41,030 nucleotides of DNA from Candidatus Rifleibacteriota bacterium (GCA_022704885.1 JAKJFO010000014.1:1-41030); one strand, 5' to 3'; shown: positions 16,519 through 24,584, numbered from the stretch's first letter. The notes: a model not told the origin generated them from the letters alone. Translations and numbers: made by a program.

Positions 16519-17464
16519 TGAGATACTCCCGCACCAGCATCGAATAGGTCTGCTCATCAGGCTTTCTGGTTTTGAACATGCCTGAGAACATTTCAGATTC
16601 ATTGATCTGATCAGACATTTTCATAAAATTTCCGACAATGATCTGCTCGTAAGGACTTCGCTCTCTGGCCGAGGTCAGGTAGACTCCTCCCGGCATTTCG
16701 TGACTCTCGTGAATGACCCGCATCTTTTTGCGCACGCTCTCTGGCTGCTCCAGAAAAAAGTTGCTCGAAGTGACTATGCAGTCATACTGATCGTTCAACA
16801 ACCCGAGAATCGAGTCGCTGTAGTTTTCTGAATAGAACTCCTGACTGAAATAGGTGCTGTGATCTATTCCTGCCTGTTTAAGTTCGCGTAATGGAATCAG
16901 GTGGCCGGTAAGTGAGTCGTTGCTGCGGTAAGCGATACGGTATCCTGATATGTCGGCGAGTGAACGCGCGTTGTCTGTCGCTCTGACCACAAATAGCGTG
17001 CGCTTGGGCGGGTCGCTGTAGCGTTCGAGAATAGCGGTAATCTTTTTTTTGTCGCGCAGAGTCAGGTAGCCCATGATCGATATGCTGCCAAAATCGACGA
17101 GGCGCCTTTCTACTTTGTCGGCGATTTCATATTCGCTGGTAGAAATGTCAATTTTTGCGACTTTGCCGGTTTTGGCGACGACTTCGTCGAGCTTTGGCTG
17201 CATGACTTCGATAAATTTGACCAGGTCGCCCCGTGGTATGGTGAATGAAAATATTATTTCTTCACGGTTGTCAGGATCATTCGTCGGATTGTATGGTGCC
17301 TGATCGGTGATGCCGGCGAAGACGTCTGGTAGATTCGAGTTGCTGCCAGTGTATTCGACGAAGTTTTTCCACAATACTCCACCGGTGCCGATTATGCTGG
17401 CCAGCAGAATAAAGGCTACACCAATAAAAATCGAGGTTTTATCTGAAGCTGATTTGATAGTCAT
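16508..17464 (-). CDS. Membrane-anchored PhnD/TauA-like substrate-binding protein
   Basis: A 318-residue protein with an uncleaved-looking N-terminal helix (about 12-32), then a periplasmic type II binding fold of the phosphate/phosphonate-binding (PhnD-like) kind. Family-like segments include SFTIPRGDLVKFIEVMQPKL, DFGSISIMGYLTL, an allotted-signature region YRIAYRSNDSLTGHLIPLREL, and YDCIVTSSNFFLEQ near the second domain. No ABC permease or ATPase is adjacent; instead its stop overlaps the start of the cyclase-like receptor by 11 bases. This suggests a sensing rather than transport role: the binding protein would present a small anion or other ligand to the receptor's extracytoplasmic domain. 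The ligand is unknown. The ribosome site is weak (AGGGTCGG). Confidence 0.75.
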   Translation of the reverse strand: MTIKSASDKTSIFIGVAFILLASIIGTGGVLWKNFVEYTGSNSNLPDVFAGITDQAPYNPTNDPDNREEIIFSFTIPRGDLVKFIEVMQPKLDEVVAKTGKVAKIDISTSEYEIADKVERRLVDFGSISIMGYLTLRDKKKITAILERYSDPPKRTLFVVRATDNARSLADISGYRIAYRSNDSLTGHLIPLRELKQAGIDHSTYFSQEFYSENYSDSILGLLNDQYDCIVTSSNFFLEQPESVRKKMRVIHESHEMPGGVYLTSARERSPYEQIIVGNFMKMSDQINESEMFSGMFKTRKPDEQTYSMLVREYLNGN

Positions 17465-17789
17465 CTGTTTGCCGACCCTACTGAATTACTGAAAATTTAA
17501 CATAAATCAGCCCCGGTTGAACATAAAAAAAGCGTTTACTCAACGTCACTGGTTAAAAGCAGCAGTTCTTCCGGGCCATGCACGCGCAAAGCGAATTCAC
17601 AGAATCTCACAGAACCTTGCAGAACGGAAAGTATCCGGGGTATCTCTGCTAAAAAGAATTAATCAGGTTGTTCTAACCTGAAACTTTTGTGATAATTTCG
17701 CGTAATCTTAAACACTGCTCAGAATTTTTGTTATGATAAAAAAAGGTACCGTTAGCAGTCGAGTAAATTATTAACCGGGAGACGACAGC
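17465..17789. promoter_or_regulatory. 325-bp divergent intergenic region between the sensor operon and the LysM gene
   Basis: Three near-identical 10-bp units in tandem at 17595-17624 (attCACAGAA, tctCACAGAA, ccttGCAGAA) are spaced one helical turn apart, as in multimeric regulator sites. A weak plus-strand promoter is possible, with TTAAAC at 17708-17713, 18 bp, and TATGAT at 17732-17737. The LysM gene has a GGGAGA ribosome site at about 17779-17784. No small gene or known RNA motif was recognised. Confidence 0.4.
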
Positions 17790-19154
17790 ATGTTTACGCT
17801 GAACCGAAGGGGAGTAATCGGTTTCATGCTTACCATGGCGGTAGGAATAGCGCTGGGCGCGGCCGCCCTTGTAGTCAGCAATGAAATTGCCCGCGACGAT
17901 AAGCAGAAGCAGCCTTTTGCAGCGGTACGTGAGCCCAGCTCGCCGGCCAGCGTCGAAAAGGCCTTTGAACAATACCAGAAAGCCTATCGCGATTACCAGC
18001 AGGCTGTTGGCCTGGGGCGCCCCGACGTGGCAAAATACGCTGAGGCCTTGCGCGAGGCGAAGCGCAATCTTGAGATCGAGATTTTCCGCAACACTCCAGG
18101 CGTTTCCGAAATGGATATGGACGCCTTCGAAGAAGCACGTAATGCTTCAGCCGCTGCGGTTCCTTCTGCCCCGGTGTTTACCGATGCACCATCGCCGTTT
18201 GGCGAAAACGCAGTAGCCATCGGTGCGCCCGGCAGTCAGAGTTCGTCGGGCTCTGCAGCTGCAGCCGCGCCGTCACCGGTCGCTGCAACAGGTTCTGGCG
18301 CTTCTTCCGATGCTATCACCGGCATGGACTACTACCGCGTAAAATCCGGCGATTCATTGTATAAAATCTGTGAAAAATACTACGGCAACGGCGGTATGTG
18401 GCAGCATATCGTCAAATATCAGGCCAGCAGCATTGCTGCAACGCCGAACCTGATCTTTCCCGGGCAACTCATCGCTTTGCCGCGTGGTTTGAGCTCGTCG
18501 GCGACGTCTACGCCTGATTCATCGGTATCACAGACATCACCCACACCCGAAACCTCTCAATCTTCGTCATCGTCTTCAACCAGTTCCGGGGTTGCGCCAT
18601 CGAATGGCAATGAATCGTGGCAGGAAACCTTTCAACAGGACTATCTGATCTCAGACCACGCCCTGACCAACAGCAATACCATGACTGTCGCTCAGATCCA
18701 GAAGTTTCTTGAAGCAAAGAATTCGGTGCTGGCAAAACCTTATCGCGGCTCTTCACCGGCTCAGATGATCTACGATGCAGCCCGAAAATACAGTATCAAT
18801 CCTCAGGTCATTCTGACCAGACTGCAATGCGAACAGGGTTTGATATCAAAGTCGACTGCTACTGAACACAAGCTTGACTGGGCGCTTGGTGTCGGCTGCT
18901 ACGATTCCGGCAACTGGAACCAGAAGTTCAAGGGTTTTGACAAGCAGATCGAATATGCTGCCCACACATACCGTCGCCATTATGATGACGCAAAAGCAAA
19001 ACTCGACCGCGGTGAAAAAGTGGTTATGACTATCGACGGCAAAAGAGTACAGGTCAAAAACGCGGCGACCTATTCGTTTTACAAGTATTGCCCGCATTTT
19101 CAGGGCAACAAGCTGTTTTTTGACGTCTGGCGCGGCTATCGCAGTAAGTTTTAA
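17790..19154 (+). CDS. LysM and lysozyme-like peptidoglycan hydrolase, membrane-anchored
   Basis: A 454-residue exported protein. An N-terminal helix (about 8-30) is followed by a charged coiled region with KAFEQYQKAYRDYQQAV (about 55-110) and Ala/Ser/Pro-rich linkers. A LysM domain lies at about 181-232 (YYRVKSGDSLYKICEKYYG, ending PGQLIALP), and a long Ser/Thr linker follows. The C-terminal lysozyme-like domain starts near residue 300. It has MTVAQIQKFLEAKNSVL, then INPQVILTRLQCEQGLIS, in which Glu348 is the likely catalytic acid, and GVGCYDSGNWNQKFKGF. Family knowledge: similar N-acetylglucosaminidase or lytic transglycosylase-like modules cut the glycan strand while LysM holds the protein on peptidoglycan. 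The ribosome site GGGAGA is well placed. Convergent with the ATP-grasp gene, 8 bp apart. The precise bond cleaved is not known. Confidence 0.78.
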   Translation: MFTLNRRGVIGFMLTMAVGIALGAAALVVSNEIARDDKQKQPFAAVREPSSPASVEKAFEQYQKAYRDYQQAVGLGRPDVAKYAEALREAKRNLEIEIFRNTPGVSEMDMDAFEEARNASAAAVPSAPVFTDAPSPFGENAVAIGAPGSQSSSGSAAAAAPSPVAATGSGASSDAITGMDYYRVKSGDSLYKICEKYYGNGGMWQHIVKYQASSIAATPNLIFPGQLIALPRGLSSSATSTPDSSVSQTSPTPETSQSSSSSSTSSGVAPSNGNESWQETFQQDYLISDHALTNSNTMTVAQIQKFLEAKNSVLAKPYRGSSPAQMIYDAARKYSINPQVILTRLQCEQGLISKSTATEHKLDWALGVGCYDSGNWNQKFKGFDKQIEYAAHTYRRHYDDAKAKLDRGEKVVMTIDGKRVQVKNAATYSFYKYCPHFQGNKLFFDVWRGYRSKF

Positions 19155-19162
19155 CTGCCGGT

Positions 19163-20131
19163 TCAATCTTCTTCGGCGGGTTGGGGTGACTGAAAACCGC
19201 TGTCGCGCGAGTGCCTGAAAAAGGCGTCGACTTTTTCGGCGTCTTCGAGAAGCCTGGCGGTGTTGCCTGAACTCAGCAATGCCATTGTCTGATTGTCGGC
19301 AGAGCCAAATTTAACCAGGCTTTCACCACCAATCGTGCGCAATTCGTCTTCGGCGAATTCGCCGAGATCGTGATAAATCAGCAGTTTGCAGATTTTTTTG
19401 CCATGACTCTTCGCCGCTGGCGATGAAATACCGGCAATGCCGGCGGCACTGCACCAGTCTGGGTGATATTCCGGCCGGTTCATTCCGGTGTTGACTGACA
19501 GCAGCATGGGCTTGCCGCCATGCAGGGCAAACGAGAAGCGAATCGGCACATCTTTTATTTGATCGAGCCCTTTGAATCTACTGGTGATTGAACATATCTG
19601 ATCGACCAGTGCTTCCGGTGGCCTGATTGGAAATACGCGCCAGCTGTGGCGCATGCGCATCGACTTTTCGAGCCCGAACTGGGCGATCAGACGTGGCAGG
19701 CCGGCAATGCAGGTGACTTCAAGCCGACTTTTGGCGCTGATGAATTCTTCGAGTATCACCGGGCCAGCGAGCGAGTTTTGAATCGCATCAAAGAATTCCG
19801 GTAATTCGCGAAAGGCTTTTAGAACGTAGCAATGGTCGCAGTCGCTACCGTTGATTGCCGATTTCATGGCCAGCGGGAAGCGGTTGCGTTTTACTGCCCA
19901 GGCGGCAAGAATGTCGAACTGCTGCCCGGAAATATATTGCGGTTGTGCGATCTGGTTTCGCCTGCAGAACTCGCGCAGCAGAACCCGATTGCCAAGCAGC
20001 TGAAAGAGTTCTGAGTTTTTGAGTGAAATCGGGGTTCTGGATGCGTACACAGGTGCATCGGCATAAAAGCCTTCAGCAATGTGTGACCAGTCGGCAAGGA
20101 ATTCGATTGGGCTGTGTTTTTCTTCAGACAT
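19163..20131 (-). CDS. ATP-grasp-like protein, acceptor unknown
   Basis: A 322-residue protein resembling a small ATP-grasp ligase. Residues 40-65 (SLKNSELFQLLGNRVLLREFCRRNQI) look like the preATP-grasp transition region. FPLAMKSAINGSDCDHCYVL (about 85-105) is the first ATP-binding strand with the expected Lys. GPVILEEFISAKSRLEVTCI (about 123-142) is the adenine-binding strand with its Glu pair. The metal-binding end is hard to identify: VPIRFSFALHGGKPMLLSVNTGMN (about 198-222) takes the place of the usual ExNxR stretch and keeps only the Asn. It could therefore be catalytically altered. It is the last gene of a three-gene minus-strand operon with two TPR-like envelope proteins, 43 bp away. 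Confidence 0.6.
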   Translation of the reverse strand: MSEEKHSPIEFLADWSHIAEGFYADAPVYASRTPISLKNSELFQLLGNRVLLREFCRRNQIAQPQYISGQQFDILAAWAVKRNRFPLAMKSAINGSDCDHCYVLKAFRELPEFFDAIQNSLAGPVILEEFISAKSRLEVTCIAGLPRLIAQFGLEKSMRMRHSWRVFPIRPPEALVDQICSITSRFKGLDQIKDVPIRFSFALHGGKPMLLSVNTGMNRPEYHPDWCSAAGIAGISSPAAKSHGKKICKLLIYHDLGEFAEDELRTIGGESLVKFGSADNQTMALLSSGNTARLLEDAEKVDAFFRHSRDSGFQSPQPAEED

Positions 20132-20174
20132 CGCAGTACATATCGGCTGAAAAACGCTGATAGTGTACCCGATT

Positions 20175-20780
20175 TTAGTCGCGCATCTGTTCTTCGAGTT
20201 CTCTTAGGCGGGCGCGGGCTACGCGGTTGCCGGGTTCGCGGTTGACAGTTCTCTGTAGGCGATCCATTTCGGTGCGGCTGTAGCGGATGAGTCGGCGCAG
20301 AACATCGAGATCGCGCTCGATGGTGCGGTCGTCGTTCGGCAGCTGGTTGGCGCGTTCCCAGTCGTTAAAAGCCTTGCGCAGCTTGTTTTTCTCGAAGAAG
20401 ATCTGGCCGCTGAGCTTGAATATGCTGTAGTTGCTGGGATCGTAAATTCTTGCCCGCTCAAGGCGTCTGAGCGCTTCTTCGTAGCTGCCGTGATAGTAGT
20501 CATGGGTCGCCGATTCTACGTATTCACGGGCTCGACTCTCGTTGAGATATCGATTGCGCGATTGAATGGCGGCTATTGCTTCCGGGCCGCTGGCTATATC
20601 TTCTTCGAGGTCAGGCTCAGGGGTGCGGTCTGCCGTGCCGCCAAGATTGCGCCTGACACTCGAAAAGTCGATTGCAGTAGAGTGCGGCACTTCGGAGATC
20701 ATGTAGCCTGCGAACAGCAGTAAGGCTATGAGCAGTCCGACTTTGATAAAGTTACCCAGATTACCTTTCATCTCGGGCAC
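20175..20780 (-). CDS. Membrane-anchored TPR-like protein
   Basis: A 201-residue protein with one N-terminal helix (about 13-29), an acidic Pro-rich linker, and a C-terminal helical region (about 78-201). At least one clear TPR-like helix pair is present (YHGSYEEALRRLERARIYDP then IFKLSGQIFFEKNKLRKAF). The end of the protein is strongly charged. Two starts are possible: GTG at 20780, four bases after AGGAGG, or ATG at 20771, which overlaps the upstream stop as ATGA. GTG is taken here because of its ribosome site. It overlaps the 3' end of the upstream gene, so translation is coupled. A role as a periplasmic scaffold is inferred from the repeat type only. Confidence 0.65.
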   Translation of the reverse strand: MPEMKGNLGNFIKVGLLIALLLFAGYMISEVPHSTAIDFSSVRRNLGGTADRTPEPDLEEDIASGPEAIAAIQSRNRYLNESRAREYVESATHDYYHGSYEEALRRLERARIYDPSNYSIFKLSGQIFFEKNKLRKAFNDWERANQLPNDDRTIERDLDVLRRLIRYSRTEMDRLQRTVNREPGNRVARARLRELEEQMRD

Positions 20781-21610
20781 CAGGCCTCCTGATGGTTGAT
20801 TCCGCGTTCAGAGAGATAGGAATACCACCGGCTTTTCGGGTTGGCCGAACAGGTGCCAATCACACCTTTGCCCTTGAAAAAGTCGAAATGATATCCCAGT
20901 AATGCAATCTGTCTCTTGATTTCAGGATCGCCAGTCGTAAAACCACGGTCGAGAGCTTTCTGTAAGTGTTCGTGTACGGGCCAACACTTCCATAACTTAA
21001 GTATATCGGAATTTGCGCCAAGTGATAAGGGGGAAAGTGCGATTTGCCAAAAAGCGCGAGCTCTCAGAAGCTGTATTCTGCTCTCCAGATCAGGGTCTAG
21101 GGGCTGTGTGTGTTTTTTTAACCAGTTGTTGCTCCAGGCCAGAGCAGCCATCGGTTCGACTGCCGCATCAGGGTGCCAGCCGCGTTGCAGATAGTGCTTA
21201 AGTTCAACTGGGCTGAGGTTGCTGAGGCTTTGCCAGTCGGGGTTCTTTGCGTGGCGGGCGGCGATGTCGATCGCGACCTGAAGCTCGCTAAGGTCCTGAC
21301 CGGGCAGTTCTGCTTTGAGCTTCGTCAGTTCTTCACGCCAGATTTCGGCTTTTTTTTCTGTTACGGTGTTCAGGTGGTTTTGCAGGTTGCGGGTCGATGC
21401 TATGGCTTTATAATACAGGGCTCTGGTTTTCAGCATATGATCTGGCCAGGTGTCGATGAAGCGGGTGAAAATCTCTTCGGCTTCCTGCCAGCGGGCACTG
21501 TTGAACGCCCTCGTGCCGTCGCTGTAGACCTCAGTAGAGGTTATAGCTGAAACCTGCGCTGCTGTGAACGCCAGGGTCAGTATTATCAGAATTTTTGCGC
21601 ATTGTTTCAT
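20768..21610 (-). CDS. Secreted TPR-like protein, function unknown
   Basis: A 280-residue protein from the ATG at 21610. That start has GAGG eight bases upstream and gives a clean signal peptide (MKQCAKILIILTLAFTAAQVSA); an ATG 39 bases further upstream would put 13 odd residues before it. The mature protein is helical. Its opening part reads like a TPR (YSDGTRAFNSARWQEAEEIF then TRFIDTWPDHMLKTRALYY), as in outer-membrane assembly or tol-pal lipoproteins. The later part is unfamiliar, with several Trp residues and two Cys near the C-terminus (GTCSANP and EAWCPR) that could form a disulfide. It is the first gene of the operon with the TPR-like anchor protein and the ATP-grasp-like protein. Confidence 0.68.
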   Translation of the reverse strand: MKQCAKILIILTLAFTAAQVSAITSTEVYSDGTRAFNSARWQEAEEIFTRFIDTWPDHMLKTRALYYKAIASTRNLQNHLNTVTEKKAEIWREELTKLKAELPGQDLSELQVAIDIAARHAKNPDWQSLSNLSPVELKHYLQRGWHPDAAVEPMAALAWSNNWLKKHTQPLDPDLESRIQLLRARAFWQIALSPLSLGANSDILKLWKCWPVHEHLQKALDRGFTTGDPEIKRQIALLGYHFDFFKGKGVIGTCSANPKSRWYSYLSERGINHQEAWCPR

Positions 21611-21708
21611 CAAACAACCTCGCTTATTGAATAGCAATTTAAATGCCATAATTCCGGCAGTTCTGCGGCTGCCGGAAGCTCTGTTCGAAATGTCCTGCTG
21701 ATACGGTT

Positions 21709-21738
21709 TTGTACAATGTCGGGCTGGTTTATGATAAT
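21709..21738 (+). promoter_or_regulatory. Candidate promoter of a short plus-strand transcript
   Basis: -35 TTGTAC at 21709-21714, an 18-bp spacer, and -10 GATAAT at 21733-21738; an overlapping TATGAT lies at 21730-21735. It points at the short ORF and terminator that follow, not at any long gene. Confidence 0.4.
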
Positions 21739-21744
21739 CCCTCC

Positions 21745-21901
21745 CATATTAATATCGGCATAAATACTCTGCATTCTGAGAGATACAGAAGGGTAGATTG
21801 TTAAAAAATGAGTGTAAAAAACACACGTTTTCGCACCAAGGCGCTGGTGTTTGGTGTAATTTAGTGTAAAAAAAGCACCACGCTGTGGTGGTGCTTTTTT
21901 T
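21745..21901 (+). ncRNA. Candidate ~155-nt structured small RNA, possibly with an 18-residue ORF
   Basis: A promoter candidate at 21709-21738 and a strong terminator at 21868-21901 enclose a stretch with no long gene on the plus strand. The predicted RNA has a short GTGT/ACAC hairpin (about 21813-21825), a CACCA/TGGTG hairpin (about 21834-21849) and the terminator hairpin. An ORF at 21808-21864 encodes MSVKNTRFRTKALVFGVI and ends four bases before the terminator. It has only a distant GAAGGG as a ribosome site. Whether the product is an RNA, a microprotein or nothing cannot be told from sequence. Confidence 0.35.
21868..21901. terminator. Strong bidirectional intrinsic terminator
   Basis: A perfect 14-bp inverted repeat: seven A plus GCACCAC at 21868-21881, a 6-nt loop, and GTGGTGC plus seven T at 21888-21901. 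It ends the GGDEF/2Fe-2S/FAD operon on the minus strand and could end a short plus-strand transcript. Confidence 0.9.
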
Positions 21902-21919
21902 GAGGCTTACTGGCGGGTG

Positions 21920-22759
21920 CTATTTGGTTAATGACTCCAGGCATCTTTTCAGGAGGACTCCTGCCATTTTTTTGCGATAGGTGCTGGTCGAGCGAAGGTC
22001 GCTTATTGGCCTGGCAGTGTTACATGCAAGTTCGGCAGCCTGGTTGAGCAGGTCATCGTCTTTGCTGACGGCTTTCTCGAGCAGTTCTTCGGCTTCCTGG
22101 CAACGCAGAACGGTTGGCGCCACTGACCCCATGGCGATACGCCAGTGGTCGCGGCCGTCGTTCCAGGTAGATACCGCCATATTGATTTTTGAAATGGCGT
22201 GTGCTCTACGCTCGCCAAGCTTTAGGAAATCTCCGCGAGTTTTTCTGAGTAGCAGAGAAAATCCTTCGATTAATTCCCCGGTCTCTAACTTTGTTTTGCC
22301 TGGGCTGAGGAAAAATTCTTCAATTGGCAGCTTGCGGGTGCCATTGCAGCCGGTGATCAGCACTCTGGCTTCAAGGCTGTACAGGGCCGGAATCGTATCG
22401 CCGGCAGGAGAAGCGTTGGCGACGTTGCCGCCGATGGTCGCGCTGTTTCGTATCTGCAGAGCGCCGACAGTTGAGGCCGCTTTTACCAGCGTTGGAAAAT
22501 AATCCTGCATCAGGCGGTCGCTGATAATCTGGTGCATGGTGCAGCCACTGCCAATGATTACACGGTTTTCATCGGTTCGGATCAGGTTGAGCGGAGCAAG
22601 GTCGCCAATATCGACGAGACCTTCGAGATCGGGGTAAAGGCCGTTACGGATTTTAACGACCAGGTCACTGCCGCCGGCAACGGCCATGAATCCGGGTTTT
22701 TTCAGCGCTTCACAGGCGGCCTGAACATTTGCTGGTCTGATGAACTGCAGGTTATTCAT
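21920..22759 (-). CDS. FAD-binding subunit of a xanthine dehydrogenase/CO dehydrogenase-type complex
   Basis: A 279-residue medium subunit of the molybdenum hydroxylase family. The two FAD pyrophosphate contacts are visible: AVAGGSDLVVKIRNG (about 26-40) and SATIGGNVANASPAGDTIPAL (about 107-127). The C-terminal domain (about 170-275, including FLKLGERRAHAISKINMAVS) is the usual CO dehydrogenase flavoprotein C-terminal fold. In known complexes this subunit takes electrons from the 2Fe-2S subunit and passes them to NAD or another acceptor. The catalytic molybdopterin subunit is not encoded next to it. It overlaps the 2Fe-2S gene by 8 bp and has an AAGGA ribosome site. Terminated by the bidirectional hairpin 20 bp downstream. 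Confidence 0.88.
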   Translation of the reverse strand: MNNLQFIRPANVQAACEALKKPGFMAVAGGSDLVVKIRNGLYPDLEGLVDIGDLAPLNLIRTDENRVIIGSGCTMHQIISDRLMQDYFPTLVKAASTVGALQIRNSATIGGNVANASPAGDTIPALYSLEARVLITGCNGTRKLPIEEFFLSPGKTKLETGELIEGFSLLLRKTRGDFLKLGERRAHAISKINMAVSTWNDGRDHWRIAMGSVAPTVLRCQEAEELLEKAVSKDDDLLNQAAELACNTARPISDLRSTSTYRKKMAGVLLKRCLESLTK

Positions 22760-23240
22760 TGGCTTTCGTCCTTTCGGCTGCCTTTTTTACAGCAGCTTCG
22801 ATTTTGCGGTAACCGGTGCAGCGGCAGATGTTACCTGACAGAGCCTGTTTTATTGCGTGCTCATCGGGTGTTGCATTGTGTTTGAGCAGATGATAGCTGG
22901 CCATGGTCATGCCGGGGATGCAGAATCCGCATTGAACGGCGCCTTCTTCAACGTAGGCTTCCTGGATGTTCCGCATCAGCTTGTCTTCGCTGAATCCTTC
23001 TACGCTTATCACGCGGTCTTCGGGCTTCAGCGTGGCTGCCAGCTTGAGGCAGCTGTTGATCGGGTGGTCGTTGAGCATGATCGAGCAGGCACCGCATTCG
23101 CCTTTTCCGCAGCCTTCTTTGGCTGCTGTCAGCCTGAAGTTGCGGCGCAGCATCTCAAGAACGGTCAGTTGCGGCGTAACCTCGGTTTCGACCCGGGCGC
23201 CGTTGAGGCTGAAACTGATTTTGATCAGATTGTTACTCAT
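22752..23240 (-). CDS. 2Fe-2S subunit of a xanthine dehydrogenase/CO dehydrogenase-type complex
   Basis: A 162-residue two-cluster ferredoxin-like subunit. The plant-type cluster ligands are Cys44, Cys49, Cys52 (EGCGKGECGACS) and Cys64. The second, helical-domain cluster uses Cys104, Cys107 (QCGFC) and Cys139, Cys141 (NICRCTGY). All eight cysteines are kept, so it should hold both clusters. It normally links a molybdenum active site to the FAD subunit. The ATG at 23240 has an excellent AAAGGAG site. It overlaps the genes on both sides by 8 bp, which puts it in a tight three-gene operon between a degenerate GGDEF protein and the FAD subunit. Confidence 0.92.
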   Translation of the reverse strand: MSNNLIKISFSLNGARVETEVTPQLTVLEMLRRNFRLTAAKEGCGKGECGACSIMLNDHPINSCLKLAATLKPEDRVISVEGFSEDKLMRNIQEAYVEEGAVQCGFCIPGMTMASYHLLKHNATPDEHAIKQALSGNICRCTGYRKIEAAVKKAAERTKANE

Positions 23241-24546
23241 GTTTTTCTCCTTTGGAGCCGCCGCTTATGGCATTGTAAGACTTGAAATCGACGTTTTCGT
23301 TAATGGCCTGATTCAATGACTCACGGCTTTTTTCGAGCAGTCCGGCCCCGTGTGTGGCGTCGGCAGGGTAAGCTGCCGAGCCGATGAACATTTTCAGACT
23401 GGTGCTGTTAATAAAATCAAACTTTTCGTTCTGTTTAGCAAATGTTTTTTGCACTCTTTTGGCGACAATTTCGGCAACTTCGGCGCTGGTCTCGGTGAGA
23501 ATGGCAAGAAACTCGCCTTCGTTCTTGCCGCAGAACATCAGATCAAGACGGCGAAGCGACTGCTTGAGTGCTGAAGCTGCGCTGCGTGCTACCTGCTGCG
23601 CATTCTCGCTGTTCAGGCTGCTGAATCCGCGAATCGAGATGGTAAACAGGCTCATTTCCTGCTTGTAGCGCTCTGATCGCTCGACTTCGGTTTCGAAAGA
23701 GTCGGCGAAACATTCGAACAGAAACAGTCCGGTCGATTTGTCTTTGTAGCGCCCGTCACCGCCACTGCTGGCGTTATCGACAAGTGTCAGCAGAGTTTCA
23801 AGGAAGAGGGCGGTGCTGGCCATTGGAATCGGCGGGGCTTTGTGCGCCTCGCGGCTTGAAAATACGCACAGAGCCAGACGGTTCTGGTGAAGGGTCAGGG
23901 GCAGGGCGGTAAGTTCGAGCCTGATCAATGAAGATTTGAAAGAGATCGGGCGATTGGCGCCAACCTTGCCGACTTCTTCTTCGCCAAGTGAACCGGGAAA
24001 TTTGATGAAAACGGCGTTTTCGCGGTGAATGAAACGGCTGCCATTGAGCGCAGCCGGCAGTTCGCCGGCACCCGCTACCTGACGGCACTGCGTGTTTTCG
24101 AGAAGATAAAGAGCGACCGAATCACTGCCGCAAATCTCGCGAAGACGAACCAGTGCCCGGTTCAGCAGATTTTCGTCGATTGCCGGTGAATTGCGCAAAA
24201 CGCTGCGCAATTCGTTGAGGTTGCGCATTTTCTGGCGTGATTCTTTCTGTTGTCGGCCGCGGATCTTGATCGGGCGTCCGCCGAGAATTACTTCACGAAA
24301 GATCAGAATGGTGTTGATCAGCACCAGGATCAGAAGGAGATTAGGAAATCTGAGACTGACATCCCAGACTGGCTGGCGGTTCCACAGGCCGATGAGCAGG
24401 ACGCCCACGATGACCAGGTTGGCGAAAAGATATGAATTGAGGTTTATTCGTTTGCGGTCTTTCAACTTCTTTTCCCGTTCCGGGTGGTTGACACCCTTTG
24501 CAAGTTTGCGCCTTGACTTACTTCTGTCTACTGTACTATGCTGCAA
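23233..24546 (-). CDS. Membrane protein with GAF-like and degenerate GGDEF domains
   Basis: A 437-residue protein. Two transmembrane helices lie at about 40-58 and 68-86, followed by a basic linker and a GAF-like domain (about 115-260, including GSDSVALYLLENTQ). A GGDEF fold spans about 265-425: YKDKSTGLFLFECFADSF opens it, and the catalytic turn reads CGKNEGEFLAIL (NEGEF at 342-346) where active diguanylate cyclases have GG(D/E)EF. It therefore probably binds no substrate or acts as a sensor, though this needs an assay. The ATG at 24546 lies about 2 nt from the predicted transcription start of a TATAAT promoter, so translation may be leaderless or begin at a TTG near residue 28. First gene of the operon with the 2Fe-2S and FAD subunits. 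Confidence 0.72.
   Translation of the reverse strand: MQHSTVDRSKSRRKLAKGVNHPEREKKLKDRKRINLNSYLFANLVIVGVLLIGLWNRQPVWDVSLRFPNLLLILVLINTILIFREVILGGRPIKIRGRQQKESRQKMRNLNELRSVLRNSPAIDENLLNRALVRLREICGSDSVALYLLENTQCRQVAGAGELPAALNGSRFIHRENAVFIKFPGSLGEEEVGKVGANRPISFKSSLIRLELTALPLTLHQNRLALCVFSSREAHKAPPIPMASTALFLETLLTLVDNASSGGDGRYKDKSTGLFLFECFADSFETEVERSERYKQEMSLFTISIRGFSSLNSENAQQVARSAASALKQSLRRLDLMFCGKNEGEFLAILTETSAEVAEIVAKRVQKTFAKQNEKFDFINSTSLKMFIGSAAYPADATHGAGLLEKSRESLNQAINENVDFKSYNAISGGSKGEKHE
24513..24542 (+). promoter_or_regulatory. Candidate mfd promoter
   Basis: -35 TTGACT at 24513-24518, an 18-bp spacer, and -10 TATGCT at 24537-24542. An ATG at 24538 lies inside the -10, so the mfd start must be further downstream. 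It overlaps the start of the divergent GGDEF gene. Confidence 0.45.
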
Positions 24547-24554
24547 CAGGATAC

Positions 24555-24584
24555 ATTATACACAGGCTTGCCGGCAGGTGCAAT
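24555..24584 (-). promoter_or_regulatory. Candidate promoter of the GGDEF/2Fe-2S/FAD operon
   Basis: Read on the minus strand: TTGCAC at 24584-24579, an 18-bp spacer, and a perfect TATAAT at 24560-24555. The predicted transcription start is near 24548, two bases before the ATG at 24546. It lies inside the 5' leader of mfd, so the two promoters are interleaved. Confidence 0.45.
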
